Shown piece by piece: positions 45,737-57,498 of a stretch of DNA of 64,000 bases. This DNA is from Symbiodinium natans (Eukaryota; Sar; Dinophyceae; Suessiales; Symbiodiniaceae): assembly GCA_905221605.1 (NCBI GenBank), contig CAJNDS010001791.1:162501-226500 (forward strand), in the 5' to 3' direction. A program made the position numbers and the translations under genes. Under the pieces are notes generated by a model that made no database searches, was not told the DNA's origin, and saw nothing but the letters and a program-made list of their open reading frames with translations. Each line of letters opens with the position of its first letter. Positions within the stretch are counted from its first letter, which is position 1.

Positions 45737-48700
45737 ATGGGCAAGGGCCAGACAGCCGATGAGCGGCGTCTGCTCCTGGCAGAGTCCCGACGACAGAAGG
45801 CAGGCATGGGCGTGTCCGAGTTGGCCAGTGGGTCAATGCGTGTCGGTGCGGTTGATGCCATGGCTTCCATTTCTAAGATCGAGAACTCTTGGACTTTTCG
45901 TGCTCGTGTGGTGAGCAAGGGCGGCTAGACACGGCACATGCCTTGCACAATGTCGCACATGCACGTGGCGCCGTCCGGTACTGGTAGTGCCACCCTGACT
46001 TGAAGTGGAATCCCCGCGGCTGTCATGTCTCAAGGGGCTCAAAAAGAACCACCTTTCCGCTTAGCCATGGCAAGGGCCACTTGGCTGAGCACACTGGGTA
46101 CCTGGTGCCATGGCCGCAAAAGACATCATATGACATCACCTGGCTTAGAAGTCTTGTGACTTCACGTGGCTACATGTGCTTCATATGATGTGATATACCA
46201 CTTCCGACGCAGGGGATATGAGTAAGGAGAGCTTAGTTCGGTCTGTGCCGATCTAACATCTAAGGTGTCTCACGACCGCAGGAACATGGACTTTGGCATG
46301 GTTCTGGGTGGCGCCCGCCACATGTGAGTCCGTAGACCAATGCTCTCGGCACCTGTGCCATGGAAGCTACCAGTCGTTCTTCTCTTTCGAGAGCTCTTTC
46401 GGTTTTGACAGTCTTGGTGCCCTGAGTCCCCCCGCGCGCGCATGCGCGCGCATGCGACATCCCTTTTTTCGCAGCGTGTGAGACACGAGCGAGGCGTGGA
46501 CACCCGCGATTCTACCACACCGTTTCCACCGCCGTTCTCCTGGCCCTTCTGGGTCACGAGCTCCTGAGCTTGGTTGCCACCTACGTTGGAACTCGCCAGG
46601 CTAAGGCCTTGATTCCCCACCTCAAGAGCCGCTTGTCTGCCAAGAAAGCTCGAGACTGTGTCGCAGAGAACTTGCATGATCTCTTTTTTCATCGTTTGAA
46701 AATACAAACAAGCTTTGTGTGTAAAATGGAGCCAACAAGCCACCCGGAGCCAAGGCAAGAGCCTGCCGACGTTCTTGCTGGCCCTTATGCTTGGTATTCT
46801 GGCGGTTTCCGAGAGCATGTTCTCTCGGATGAGCTGGACCATTGCCCATGTCATGCCCATCACTGATGGCTTCACAGCACCTGGCCGTCCCGTGTACACC
46901 CTCCAATATCTGGAGCCTCGTTCTCTTCTCTTTTACACGCTTGTGCGTGTGCCTTTGCTTTTGGTTGTCTGTTGAGTCTGTTGAGTCTTTTGAATGTGGG
47001 CTGGCTCAACCTGCTCTTTTGATAAGAGACTTCCCAGGAATGGACGACAGACATGCCAATCGTCTTCCTTCTTGCCGGCCACTGCAGCCTGGGGCGTCCC
47101 ATCCGTGAAATCTCTCGGCCGCTGCTGCTGACCAATGTATACGTCATCCTGTGCTGGGCAGCCACCCTTACCAGCTCTTCTGCACTTAAGTGGCTTTTGA
47201 TCCTGACCTCCTGGGCGATGTACGTCTTGGCTTCGAAGGACATGTTCAACTGGTGCGTCGACTTTGAAAACACGGCCCCGAAGGACTTGCCAGGGAGAGC
47301 TTTGCGCCCTGTGCTATCCTCGGGTCTGATCCTCCACTTCTTCCTCTATGGCTTGGTCTACCTCGCCTCTGCTCCCGGATCTGCAGTTAGTAGCAGTTCC
47401 TTAGTTTGTCGGTAGTCACATCCGGTACTAGAAGGCCGGGCTGACAATGCCTTATCCTCAGAATTGGATCACAACATCTTACACAATGCCTTGAAGAACT
47501 TAGCTTCTCCAAGAAACTCCGTCTTCGTGCTGAGAGCATCCACGGGCATTTTTCTGAAATCCTCCCCCTCCCCCCCTTTCAGGTAAGTGGCCTCATTGAT
47601 GCTCTGCAGGAGCGGACTCATGGCAATGCATGGGGTCATGAGGTGCGCGGTCAGTTCACTAGCAGATTGTCGCATCCTGCGACTCCTGTGTGGCGAGTTG
47701 TGCTTCGGCATGTCTTGGGGCATATGCCATACTACTGGTCTCGGAGGACGCAGAGGGACCGCACACGCTAGACACGAGAGATAATCATCAGACAACATGC
47801 ATGAAGCTCCAAGAGCACACTTCACCCTCTTCACCCTTGCAGATGTAAGGAAGGTCTTCTTTGCACTGACATTTGGCGCGAAGCTCGCTTTCTGCGCAGC
47901 TTTCGTACTAATTCGAGCAGACGAGTACCACAAGGCCCTTACCGGTGCACTTCGCAAGGTAAGCGCCTCTCGACTTTGCAGATAGATTGGAGATTGGCAC
48001 CTTGAAGCATCTTGAAGTCGGCTTCCTGCATGTCCCTTGCCGGTCTTTTCGTGCGTGTCACCGCCATTCCTAGGTATCCAATGCTGGCAGCTTGGCAGAG
48101 TTTGGAGCCGTCGGCATCAGGCTAGTGATGCTAGCATCATGTGGGCGCCCCCATAGCAGGAAATGATCTTTTGCCTTAAGCCATGGAACGGATGCATCAG
48201 TATGTGAGCCATGCTGTAAATTGAAACATCATTCCTCAAGGCATGATCTCCATCCTTCGAAGCAGCTTCGATGTTCTCCTCCCTTGTACGCTGGACGCGC
48301 GCGGCGCCTGATACCGGGCTGCACTTGCACTTCCTACATACCAGCGCATGCCGAAGTAACATCCTGCAAAACATGTCTGTTGAATACGGCGATGACATGT
48401 GATTGCCACAGGGGTGCTCAAGAGTTGTGGCTTCAGGTTTGCGCTGTTGTGCCTACTTATAATTACCTGAAGCATCATGCACCCTAGGTCGTATCCTGTC
48501 GGAGTCTCCCGGCGACCTCTCCAAATTGGAGAAGATCTTGGCGACTTTGACTATATATGACGAACTGAGATTGACAAGGCTTGGCGTGAACGGGGAATGT
48601 TTTGTTTTTTCTGTTTTCTCAGGACATCCCTGTGGCTGGGGCTTCTCTGAAGGACCTCGTACAGGGCAAGCAGCAGCAGGCCACGGCATGGCGGTCGTTT

Positions 48701-49745
48701 GCCATGCTTTGCCCTCTTGTTAGCTAGTGGCTTGCTTTAAGCGGGCGGCACCCGGGGGCAGCTTTGTCATGAAGTTCGACGTGTGGAAGTTGCCGCCATG
48801 CTTCCGACACCTCTCATGGGTCACACGATTACGGCTGCATTGCTGCAAGCAGGCGGACTTCACCTCGTACTTGCGGAACGTCGTGCGCCAGGCAGACGGC
48901 GCGGCATCTGCGACTGAAGGCTTCTGTTGGGCCAGAAGGGGTGTTGGGGGCTTTCGCCTGCCCACATCCTCAATGTCAATGCTGGCAGGATGGACGGCGC
49001 CCGCAGCTCAGGCGCGCTGCATGGAAAGATGAACTCCCTTGGGTTGGATAGTACGTGCATTGTGAGCCTGCAGTGCTGCTGCAGTGTCGATCTTGTGCCT
49101 CTTCAAGCCGCAAATGAGTACCTGGGTTTTCTTGGTGTCTTCCGTCAGCTAAGAACTTTCACACGGCGCAGGTGCTGCATTCCACCCTGCAGGGCAAGGG
49201 CGGCAAGGGAGCTGTGGAGGCCTCGCTGCACCTGCCCCTTGACACTTAGCGAGTCTCTTGGAGTGCACCCCTAACTTGACACCCCCCTACAAACGGCCCC
49301 AGAGCCATAAGGCCACGCGGCTAGGGTTTGGGGCATCGGGGGCTTAAGGGCAGCAGAGGGACCAGAACTGGATTTTGGACTCAGGTCCGTGGTCCCTCGC
49401 TCTGCCACACTTGGCGCTGCACCTGGCCATGAGAAGACATCGGAGTTTGAAGAAATCACGGTTACATTATGTTACATTGCTTACATCGTTAGCCGAACAG
49501 CCAACCACTTCAAGCCGATAGGGCGGAAGGCTTCGAAGGGAATTTGGCATGTGTTTCCTGGCAATTGAAAGCCCCGGTGCGTTTGTTGCACTGTGAGGGC
49601 GCGAGAGTTATGTGCGTGTTTTGCATGTTTCATGTTGCGTCCCTTCCGCGAGCTTGGTGTCATCAGAAGCCGGAAAGGAACATCGCTTGGTCGCAGCCCT
49701 GCGCTTCTCTGGCATTGAAGAGGATCTCGGGCGACTCGGCGTTTG
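45737..49745 (+). CDS. microbial-rhodopsin-like seven-helix protein with C-terminal PAS-like region
   Basis: Exons: 45,737-45,910 (ATG, probable N-terminus), 46,475-46,651 (helix A), 46,755-46,912 (helix B, start of C), 47,038-47,377 (C to F), 47,843-47,958 (G), 48,074-48,086 (13 nt), 48,241-48,303, 48,488-48,540, 48,623-48,679, 48,853 to about 48,925, 49,172-49,233 and about 49,617-49,745. A further exon may lie at 46,278-46,325. Helix C reads LQYLEWTTDMP, so Glu sits where bacteriorhodopsin has Asp85, before the conserved Trp and Pro. Helix G reads TFGAKLAFCAAF, with Lys at the retinal Schiff-base site and Thr four residues before it. After helix G the joined frame (ISILRSSFDVLLPCTLDARG, DIPVAGASLKDLV, ADFTSYLRNVVRQAD, VLHSTLQGKGG, HRLVAALRFSGIEED) has the strand/helix order of a PAS domain. 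A light sensor rather than a pump is inferred from the missing cytoplasmic carboxylate. Exons at 48.93-49.17 kb and the stop are unresolved. Confidence 0.78.
48074..48086 (+). other. 13-nt micro-exon of the rhodopsin-PAS gene
   Basis: GTATCCAATGCTG lies between TAG and a GC donor. It links the exon ending ALRK (47,958, GT donor) to the exon beginning at 48,241 and gives LRKVSNAGMISILRSS without a frame break. Without it the phases of the two neighbours do not match. Confidence 0.6.
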
Positions 49746-49749
49746 TGAC

Positions 49750-50925
49750 CCCCAAAAAATCCTCCAAACACCCGCTGTTGCCAGTAATCCCTTTTTGGAT
49801 CGCCTCTTGCACTGTCTCCAAGAGCCCAAGAGCCTAAGGGCAAAGGAGCACGCGGTTCCAGCCTTCGAGGCTGCGGGGCGTTTTATCGAGGCTGTGAGGA
49901 TGCTCCCAGATTCCCCAAGAGCCCAAAAGCGCTTTTCACTACCAGGCAATATCTGCCAATGACAGGGTGTGGTTCATGTTTTGGCGCGTCTCGTATGGCG
50001 GCATGCTTGTGTTGTACTGAGTCGGGTAGAGGTGTTGTCATGTGTTGCCTCTCTCTTTGCCAATTGCCAATTGCCACTGCTATTTGGCCACCCAGAGCGC
50101 CCTCCCACGCGATCCTTCGATCCTTCGGCCCACTCTCACGCCCACTCGAGGACTTCAAGCGATCAGAGACCAGTTTCTCGGACGGATCGACGCAGCCAAC
50201 AAGTGATGCTGGCCGCTTGCCTTCACGAGCCCCATCTGAAGAGCTGCGTGGGACTTAGAGCTCTTGAATGCCCTTGAGAAAGAATCGTCGCGCCGTACCT
50301 TCGAACCCCAGGGCAGAGATGGGCAGAGATGAGTTTTCTTGGAGTTAGGCTCGAAGCTGGCCATCGTCGCCAACCTGGCAGATCTTTCAAAGCTCGGCGT
50401 TTCCCAGTTCCCCGGCAACGCCAGAAGGGCAGCTAAGAAAGGGCAAGACATAAGCAACACAGCATGTCATAGCATCTGTGGCAAGACAGCTCTGTGGGGG
50501 GACAACCCTGTGACAAGATTCGCATGCCCGTTTGAACAGCAGGTTGCTGCAGAGCTCGGCTGGCAGCCAGTCAGCTGCCGAATCTGGGCTCTACTTTGCT
50601 GGATGTTGGGGCTTTTACTTCTGTCAATGGAACATCGGGGGGGGGGGGGGAGCAGGGGTTGCTGGGCTGCCTGCGCTTGCCGGAGTAACTCACAACGCAC
50701 ATTGGTTCCACTGTGGGAATACGCGCTCTGCTGCATGTGCTGACCGGTGCAATGCGCGTGGTGCAAGGCCTCTAAGACTCTAAGGGCCGATGTGGACAGT
50801 TTGTGCAGCAAAAGACCGAGGATGATGTTGGGACCTCCTACGACTTCGCTCCGTCGCTGCTGGTGGGGTGCGAGAAGAAGAGTCATTAGAGAGTTCTGAG
50901 AGCCGGGGACAAAATCGACCTAAGG
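49750..50925. other. gene-poor spacer
   Basis: Possible late exons of the rhodopsin-PAS gene cannot be excluded (for example about 50,345-50,440, KLAIVANLADLSKLGVSQFP). A poly(G) run lies at 50,637-50,650. No other recognised feature. Confidence 0.35.
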
Positions 50926-51028
50926 GTTGGCGTTCAGGGTGCAGGGCTTTTATAGTTTTTTAATCTTCGATCCAGCTCCATGCGAACTAGAAGACGATTG
51001 GCCCGAAAGCATCGATTTGCCGTGCGTT

Positions 51029-52314
51029 GACTCTATGCACTTGACTCTCTGCACTGAATTCGAGTCCCACGACATTTGCGAGGGTTTCGACACCCCGGAA
51101 TTCGATTCTCACGATTTTTGCGAGGCTTTCGACATCCCGGAATTCCAGTCCCACGATATTTGCGAGGGTTTCGTCGTTTCGACACCCCGGAATTCGAGTC
51201 CCACGATATTTGCGATGGTTTCGACATCCCGGAATTCCAGTCCCACGATATTTGCGAGGTTTTCGAGGCCCCGGAATTCGAGTCCCATGATATTTGCGAG
51301 GGTTTCGTCGAGTCCCGGGAATTCGAGTCCCACGATACTTGCGAGGTTTTCGAGGCCCCGGAATTCGAGTCCCACGATATTTGTGAGGTTTTCGACACCC
51401 CGGAATTCGAGTCCCACTATATTTGCGAGGGTTTCGACATCCCGGAATTCGAGCCCCATGATATTTGCGAGGTTTTCGAGGCCCCGGAATTCGAGTTCAG
51501 TGCTGCTTTTGTATACAGAGATGGATTTGGAAAGGGCTGTCCTAAAAGCCCGCGCCGGCCCTCTTCAGTACAACTTTTGTACTACAGACGAGGATTCTGA
51601 GAGGGGGACGGTCCTGAAAGCCCGCGCCGGCCCTATTCAGTACTACTGTTGTACTACAAAGGATGTTTTCGGTCACAAAGAAAATGCAAAACACGAGGGT
51701 TTTGGCACCGCGCCACGCGAAAACCCGCGGAGGGGTTGCGTTTGTATGTCAAAAAACGCAAAAATACGAGGGTTTTGGCACCGCGACCACGGCAATCCCC
51801 GCAGAGGGTTGACGCGCGCTCGCAAAAAGCTTGTCCGCGCAAAGCAAGAAACGTAAAACAACCACGGTTTTAGCACCGCGACCACGCCGAATCCCGCAGA
51901 GGGTTGTCCGCGCACAGCAAGAAACGTAAAGAAACGACGGTTTTAGCGCCGCGACCACGCCGAAACCCGCAGAGGGTTGCAATCCCGATTGACGACCGTC
52001 AACCCAGCCCACCGCCTGAAAAAGAGTAATTGTAATTCAGAAATGTAGGACTGGGTACGAAGGTCTACTAAATTCTACGAAAATCTCGTGAATTCTATGA
52101 AGTTGTACGAAAATTGTACTAAAATCTCGTAAATTCCACTCTGTTGTACTAAAATCTCGTGAATTCTACTCTATGCACTTCTCTCTTGCACACTAAAATG
52201 CACACTCTATGCACTTCACTCTATGCACTTCACTCTCTGCACTTAACTCTGTGCACTTCACTCTATGCACTCAACTCTATGCACTTGACTCTATGCAATT
52301 CACTCTATGTACTT
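51029..52314. repeat. composite satellite block bracketed by a 14-bp repeat
   Basis: Left edge: two copies of a GACTCTATGCACTT-type 14-mer (51,029-51,056). Next comes an array of about ten units, mostly exactly 42 bp, with eleven GAATTC sites (51,056 to about 51,497), each unit holding CGAGTCCCACGATATTTGCG. Two roughly 70-bp repeats with AAAGCCCGCGCCGGCCCT follow (about 51,535-51,660), then about four degenerate 75-95 bp units with GGTTTTnGCACCGCG and CCCGCAGAGGGTTG (51,690-51,990), then ATTCTAC/AAATCTCGT words (52,060-52,160). Right edge: eight 14-bp units CACTCTATGCACTT (52,203-52,314). The 309-codon frame through it (50,927-51,853) changes repeat register at 51,171-51,181, where 8 bases are inserted, so I regard it as repeat translation, not a gene. 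Confidence 0.9.
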
Positions 52315-52699
52315 AAAAGAACCCTTCGCGATGCTTTCGGGAAAAAGGCTTGGCATTGACAGATCATGACGGCTGCAACGCCGCTTCATGCTTTTGAACC
52401 ATCTTTCTTATTACCAACTGGCCTCCCTGAAAAAGTTCTCAAACGAGAAGCCTTGGTCGCATTTGGATTCCTCAATCCTTGTGCTTGTCACAGATGCGCT
52501 AGGGGATAGCAGCTGATAGCACCTGGGATGGCACGCAATGCCATCTGGAAGGTCCGGAAGGTAGGTAGGCCGAAACAGCCGTAGTAACAGCCTAAACCCT
52601 CTTCGAGGAGACTGGGTCACAAGAGCCTCAGAAGAAGTCTTCCAAAGCGGCGATACCGGAATCCATTGGAGAAGGTCGCGTGCTGGCTTTGCTTTGGCT

Positions 52700-53095
52700 C
52701 GATGGTGCTCTGTGTAGAGGTTGCGACATCCGTGTTCGGGTCTATCTGGACGTACGCATTTTGCAATGTTAGGCGCTTATTGTTGTATGCTGCAACTTAA
52801 TGGCACGTTCGCTTGTGCCCATCAGGACGCTTCGATGAGCTTTTCGAAGGGGCGTGGGAAGGCACCACCAGCCGGGATGCTTGCATGCAATGGCTGTCCT
52901 CCGAGTTTACGGCCTGAGTTTGCAGGCCTTTTCCTCAGTTTGGCCCACACTCAGGAGTTGGGAGGATATCAGCAGAGCATTGCCTTCTCCCCAAATGGCA
53001 CGGCTGAGGCGACCTTCTCAATGCATTTTTATGGCTTTCTGTTTGTGATGTCACACCGTTTTTCTGTCGGCGTCTCAGGACCCTCGTTTAACGAC
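52700..53095 (+). CDS. exon candidates of unknown family
   Basis: After an AG|G at about 52,826 the + frame reads RFDELFEGAWEGTTSRDACM and continues QWLSSEFTA before a stop near 52,915. The next candidate at about 52,925 reads AFSSVWPTLRSWEDI. They look like protein, but I recognise no domain. Confidence 0.25.
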
Positions 53096-53096
53096 A

Positions 53097-53195
53097 ACCC
53101 CCTCCCCCTCCCCTCCCCCCCCCCCTCGCCCCCCCCTTCCCTCCCCCTCCCCTCCCTCCCCCTCCCCTCCCTCCCCCTCCCCTCCCTCCCCCCAA
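53097..53195. repeat. C-rich CCCTCCCCCTCC repeat
   Basis: Nearly pure C/T (one G at about 53,128), built of CTCCCCCTCCC-type units. Open frames through it are proline/serine repeat translations. Confidence 0.85.
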
Positions 53196-53499
53196 GCTCC
53201 CGTTTTAAATCCTGCTACCGCCATCCATTAGATCGCGCCCCCTCCCTTCTTGTGTTCCTCTCTGCTCAGAGACACCCCCCTCCCGAGGGAGAGTAGGGGG
53301 CAGGGGGTGGCAAGATGGGTGGTGAGTGCGTGCTGGCATTTAGGTTTCACCATGTTTCGCCGTCGAAGTCATTGTTGCAGTCATCGTTCGGCACGGGCGT
53401 TGCCGTACTGCCGAGCTACTTTGCCCGGATCAGCTCTGGGAGGAAGGTTCCGGCAGTCTCTGCTACAGCTAGGTCGCCGGGGGATTTTTTCTGATTTCC

Positions 53500-53640
53500 G
53501 GACACCTCTTTTCCAGGGCATGGCCCTCTTGGTCCACATATGATCCCTGGACATGTCCAGGTGACGGTGATGGGCCAAAGCCTGCCAGCCAAATTCCATG
53601 TGGATGGCCCCTTGCCAGATCTTAAACTGTACATGGGTAT
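53500..53640 (+). CDS. exon candidate of unknown family
   Basis: A + strand frame reads GHGPLGPHMIPGHVQVTVMG and then QSLPAKFHVDGPLPDLKLYM. It shows alternating beta-type residues and good coding character, with AG|GTG at about 53,566 as a possible acceptor. No family was recognised and no neighbour exon could be joined. Confidence 0.28.
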
Positions 53641-53859
53641 CTATATGTAGTTCTCAAAGGATCACCATATATTGGGATATTTTGCGATTACTATATTGGG
53701 ATATTCTTAGCTCATTCAAAGAGAAGAACAGAGCTGTGAAGGCAGCACCTCGCCTGCCACACTGGACTTGGAGCTCCTCCACGGCATCGGAGGCGCCGAC
53801 TGCCCTCCGCCCAGGCACTGTTAGGGTCCCTCTTCTTAGACAAGTAAAGAAGTAAATCG

Positions 53860-53990
53860 ATAAGTGAATTAACAAAACAAGTAAACAAATGTATATATAT
53901 GTATAAATATATATATATATATTTGTATATATGTATATCCTTATATATATATAAGTCATATATATATATATATATCTATAGTTCAGAATG
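53860..53990. repeat. TA-rich microsatellite
   Basis: ATATATAT-dominated stretch with TATGTATA words. The open frame on the minus strand through it is repeat translation. Confidence 0.85.
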
Positions 53991-53999
53991 CTGATCTTG

Positions 54000-56900
54000 T
54001 TTTAGTCTGATATACACGGTCTTCAGTGTTTCTGCCTTCAAAAGCGTCGTCTGCACTTGCGCAGGATCCCCTATATCTTCAAAATGGAGGGAGATTGCCT
54101 CCACATTTGTGGCTGCATGGCCTGAGAATTTATACAAGCCTCTACCTGAAACAGGAACCAAGGCATGAAGACGCAACAGTGCTGCAAGAGCGTTGCCTGA
54201 CACACTGTGGCTCCTCGTAGCTTCTGTCGTCTCTCGTCTCAGGCTTAGCTCGGTTTTCTTGTTTGACCCAGATGAGGTCCGAAAGATAGCCGAATGGTGA
54301 GACCGACAAGCTTCAAAGGACCTGGCCTCTGCCTCTTCTCGGCAATCAGGACACTCAGTGTTTTGTCTACGTGCGTTTAATAGAGAACTATAGAGGCTGT
54401 TATGGGGAGATTTGTGCCCATTCATCGGTGAGTCAGGCATCATGTCGCGCCAGCTGTCCTCGCCGTCCTCGCCAGAACCGGAGCCAGAGCTCAGTCGTCA
54501 AATCACGGCCATGACCGACGAGAATCCGGAGGACTCTGAGTTTAGGCTTCAAATGCGTGACATACCAGCCTCTGTTGAACCAGAACGCGACAGGAAGAGC
54601 GAGTGAGGGAATGCCCCAGCGGGATGCAGGAGGAAGTGGGAGAGATGCCAGCCCCAAGACTGCAAAAGCATTGAGCCCCTAAACCCTGAGAACCGAAGCC
54701 ATGATGCAAGAAAAGGCACTGTAGTGATGCAGGGCACACGTTCGTGGGCCAATGGGTTCCTCGGTGGACTGTTCCCAAAGCAATGCTTCAATGGGCTTAT
54801 GACGAGGCGAACCAGGTCGTTTGAATGAGTCTTTTTGTACAGGGCAGCTTATTCAAGAACACAGTCGCAGCAATCACACGGAGCAAAATAGTCCTTGCTA
54901 TGTTGGCTGTCCCAAAACAAATTGCATGGTTTCAAACATGAGAACATCGATAACGTACTACATGACTATCTCTAATTGCTCGTTTGCACTTGCCATGTCT
55001 TAGTTTTGGTAAATTTCCCACCAGACCAGACACTTTATCATTGCTCTTCACATTCGTGGTTTTGCATATTCGCTCGCATTACCACGGTATTACCACATTG
55101 GTGGTCGGTGGTTGCTTGTTGGGTGTTGGCTGTTGGTCGTTGGATGTTGGTTGTTTTCTTCCAGCCAAAACATGAGCAGACCTTGAATGAATGTAGGGGG
55201 ATTCGCCTAAAAGGTGAGAAAGTCAGGATAAACTAAGAAACTCCTTGCGATCCCCAAGCAAGCTCATGGGCTCTCTTTTCTGTCATCCTAGTAATAAGTC
55301 CTTGTGAAGGAACCATCTCCCCACCCCCCCATCCGTGACTCTCCTTCAATCGCCACGTGCCTTTCGCGAGCGATTAAGTTACGCCATCAGAGGCACATGA
55401 GGCTTCGGAACTCTACTGACACCCCAGTTTTTTTTGGTTCCTTCCCTTCCTTGAAGAGGCTGAAGGGATGGAAGAAGCCGAAGGGATGGAAGAGGCGGAG
55501 AAAAGCTCCGAGTGGCCCAACAAAGCGCCAGGGCCCCGGACACAAGTCGCAGAGCATGTCGCAGTTTCAAGAGCTGTGAGAGGAGTGCTTTTACACATGG
55601 TTTATAGGGTTTAGGGTTTAGGGTTTAGGTTTGCATATTCTTGCCCACAGTTGCCGTTCTCCTTCTTACAAGGTTCACGGCCTTCGAGCCCATGATGCTG
55701 CCGGCCGTGGCATTGCTTGGGGCCGGCGCGGTGCCGCCTGGACAATCCTTTAGAAACAGACAACCGTCCCTGCTTTTGTTTGGTGTTCGCCTCCATTTTC
55801 GTTACTTCCGTTCCTCTCCAGGGAACCGGACCAAGCCAAATCAACACGTGAAACCTGTGAGTCTAGCCATCATGGACAAAAGCTTTCAGAAATTAGGTGC
55901 TCAAATGGCTGGGTTGTTTTGCTATGTCTTGCTTCCAAGTGCTTCCTACTTCCTGTCCTGCAGTGCAGACAAAGTGTCTCTTGAGTACAGAGTTGGGGGG
56001 AGGCTCAAGCGCCGAACTAAGGCTTCTGTTGCGATTGCGAAGCATCCGATGATCAAAGGGTGTTTCAGCAGGCCGAAGACATTTTACTTGTGTGCACTTT
56101 GCCAAGTCACTGAGTCGGCCCACAGCGGCCCACAAAAAGTCACCAGCAAAGCATAGACAGAGGCGCAACAGGGCCCCAACCTTCAGATGAAAAGCAACAA
56201 GGGCGTAATACGATGTGTCAAAGGGCTGCTGTAGGTTTACGGCTACACAGGGCTGCAGTTCGAGCTGGCGTAACGCCCCTCGAAGAGAATTGTATCTTTG
56301 CTGCCCTGGCTCCGTTCCTAGACCAGGAGTTTAGTAATGGAGCTGGCGACTTGCGGGATAGGCCTGGAAGCTTGACCGCTCACCGATCCCTGCAGCGGGC
56401 TTGCGTGAAAGTTCTTCTTCTTCTTCAAGCACCGCCAACGCCCGTAATTTCTTGAGCAATTCAAGCCCGCTGCAGCACGTCTTCCATCCAAGTCAGCTGC
56501 GACCGGGGATGCAAGAGGCCTGCCAGGGTTACTTGCGCCAGTTTCTATTGGGCTTGTGAAGATCTCTGTTTTTTTTGGGTGCCTTGATGAATGTCAGAAG
56601 CGGAGGGCAATGCGTCATAATGTGTCCCCAGGTGGCAGTGCAGTGCAGATGGATTGCCGCAGGCAAAAACATGCAAGTGAGCTACTTTTTGAAGCTGCGC
56701 GAAAGTGTTCCAACAGCCGCGGATGTGAGATAATTGGCCTGTGTATCACCAAGAGAGGTGTCAAGAGCAATGAAGGGATGGTCGCGCACAGCCAGTTTAG
56801 CGTTTGAAGCACTTTGGACTTCCGTTCTGCAAGGCCGAGGTACCGCCATGGCAGGCTTGCGCCAATCGACCATGGCGTTGCTCGCCCGGACCGTCCCAGA

Positions 56901-57495
56901 ATGTGTGTTTGAAGCGCAGACTCCTGGCAAAGTCTGCAAAGCCACGAGCTCCAACAGAGCCAAGAAACTTTGCCAGCGCAGGCGCGCGCAGTTGTCGTGC
57001 CCAAAGCCGCAAATGCACGAGCATCTTACGCTTATACATTCCTGCTGAAAGGCAGACAGCCTGGAGCCCTCGGAAATCCCGAGACGCTCCGCCAACTTTC
57101 TAAGAGTCTAAGCCTCAGCCTCAATCCCAATTAAAGATCCAGCATCGTTTAGTACAAATAGAGGCTGCGAAAAAGGCTCCTACGCCATCTCAGGCGCTGA
57201 CATAGGATCCTAGAGGCTCTTGGCAGGCAAGGGCCGCTTTCTACCCGTATATCTCACCCTATCTCATGTAGCCCTTGCACAGAGCCAAGAAACTCCTGGA
57301 CAAGCAAGACATGGCATTTTGAGAAATCCGACTGCGGTGTGCTGTGCAATGCGCAGCTGTAGGAAGTCACCGGTGCTGTGCGAAAAAGCAGCATCTGACA
57401 TCCCAGACGCGGGCGCACGACCAAAACAACCGGTTGCCGGCCAAGGTTTGAAAAACTGCATGAGCACAGGCCTCACCAGGTCCGCAGCGTAGGTG
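54000..57495. other. gene-poor stretch with scattered open frames
   Basis: Possible exons: 54,440-54,606 (begins MSRQLSSPSSPEPEPELSRQ; acidic, disordered), 55,453-55,580 (an EEAEGM repeat in one frame), 55,670-55,740 (FTAFEPMMLPAVALLGAGA, hydrophobic) and 56,905-57,020 (basic, Cys-containing). A 155-codon minus-strand frame (53,976-54,443) has no recognised family. Three TTTAGGG units lie at about 55,610-55,630. Confidence 0.3.
55608..55630. repeat. three TTTAGGG telomere-like units
   Basis: GGGTTTAGGGTTTAGGGTTT, the cleanest interstitial telomere-type run in the window. Confidence 0.85.
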
Positions 57496-57498
57496 CAG

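Noticed and set aside
46270-46899. 209-codon minus-strand frame
   Set aside because: Antisense shadow of the rhodopsin helix A and B exons, whose sense reading fits a known fold.
50927-51856. 309-codon + strand frame through the EcoRI-ladder repeat
   Set aside because: It shifts between repeat registers at an 8-bp insertion, and parallel frames on both strands are also open. Best explained as satellite DNA.
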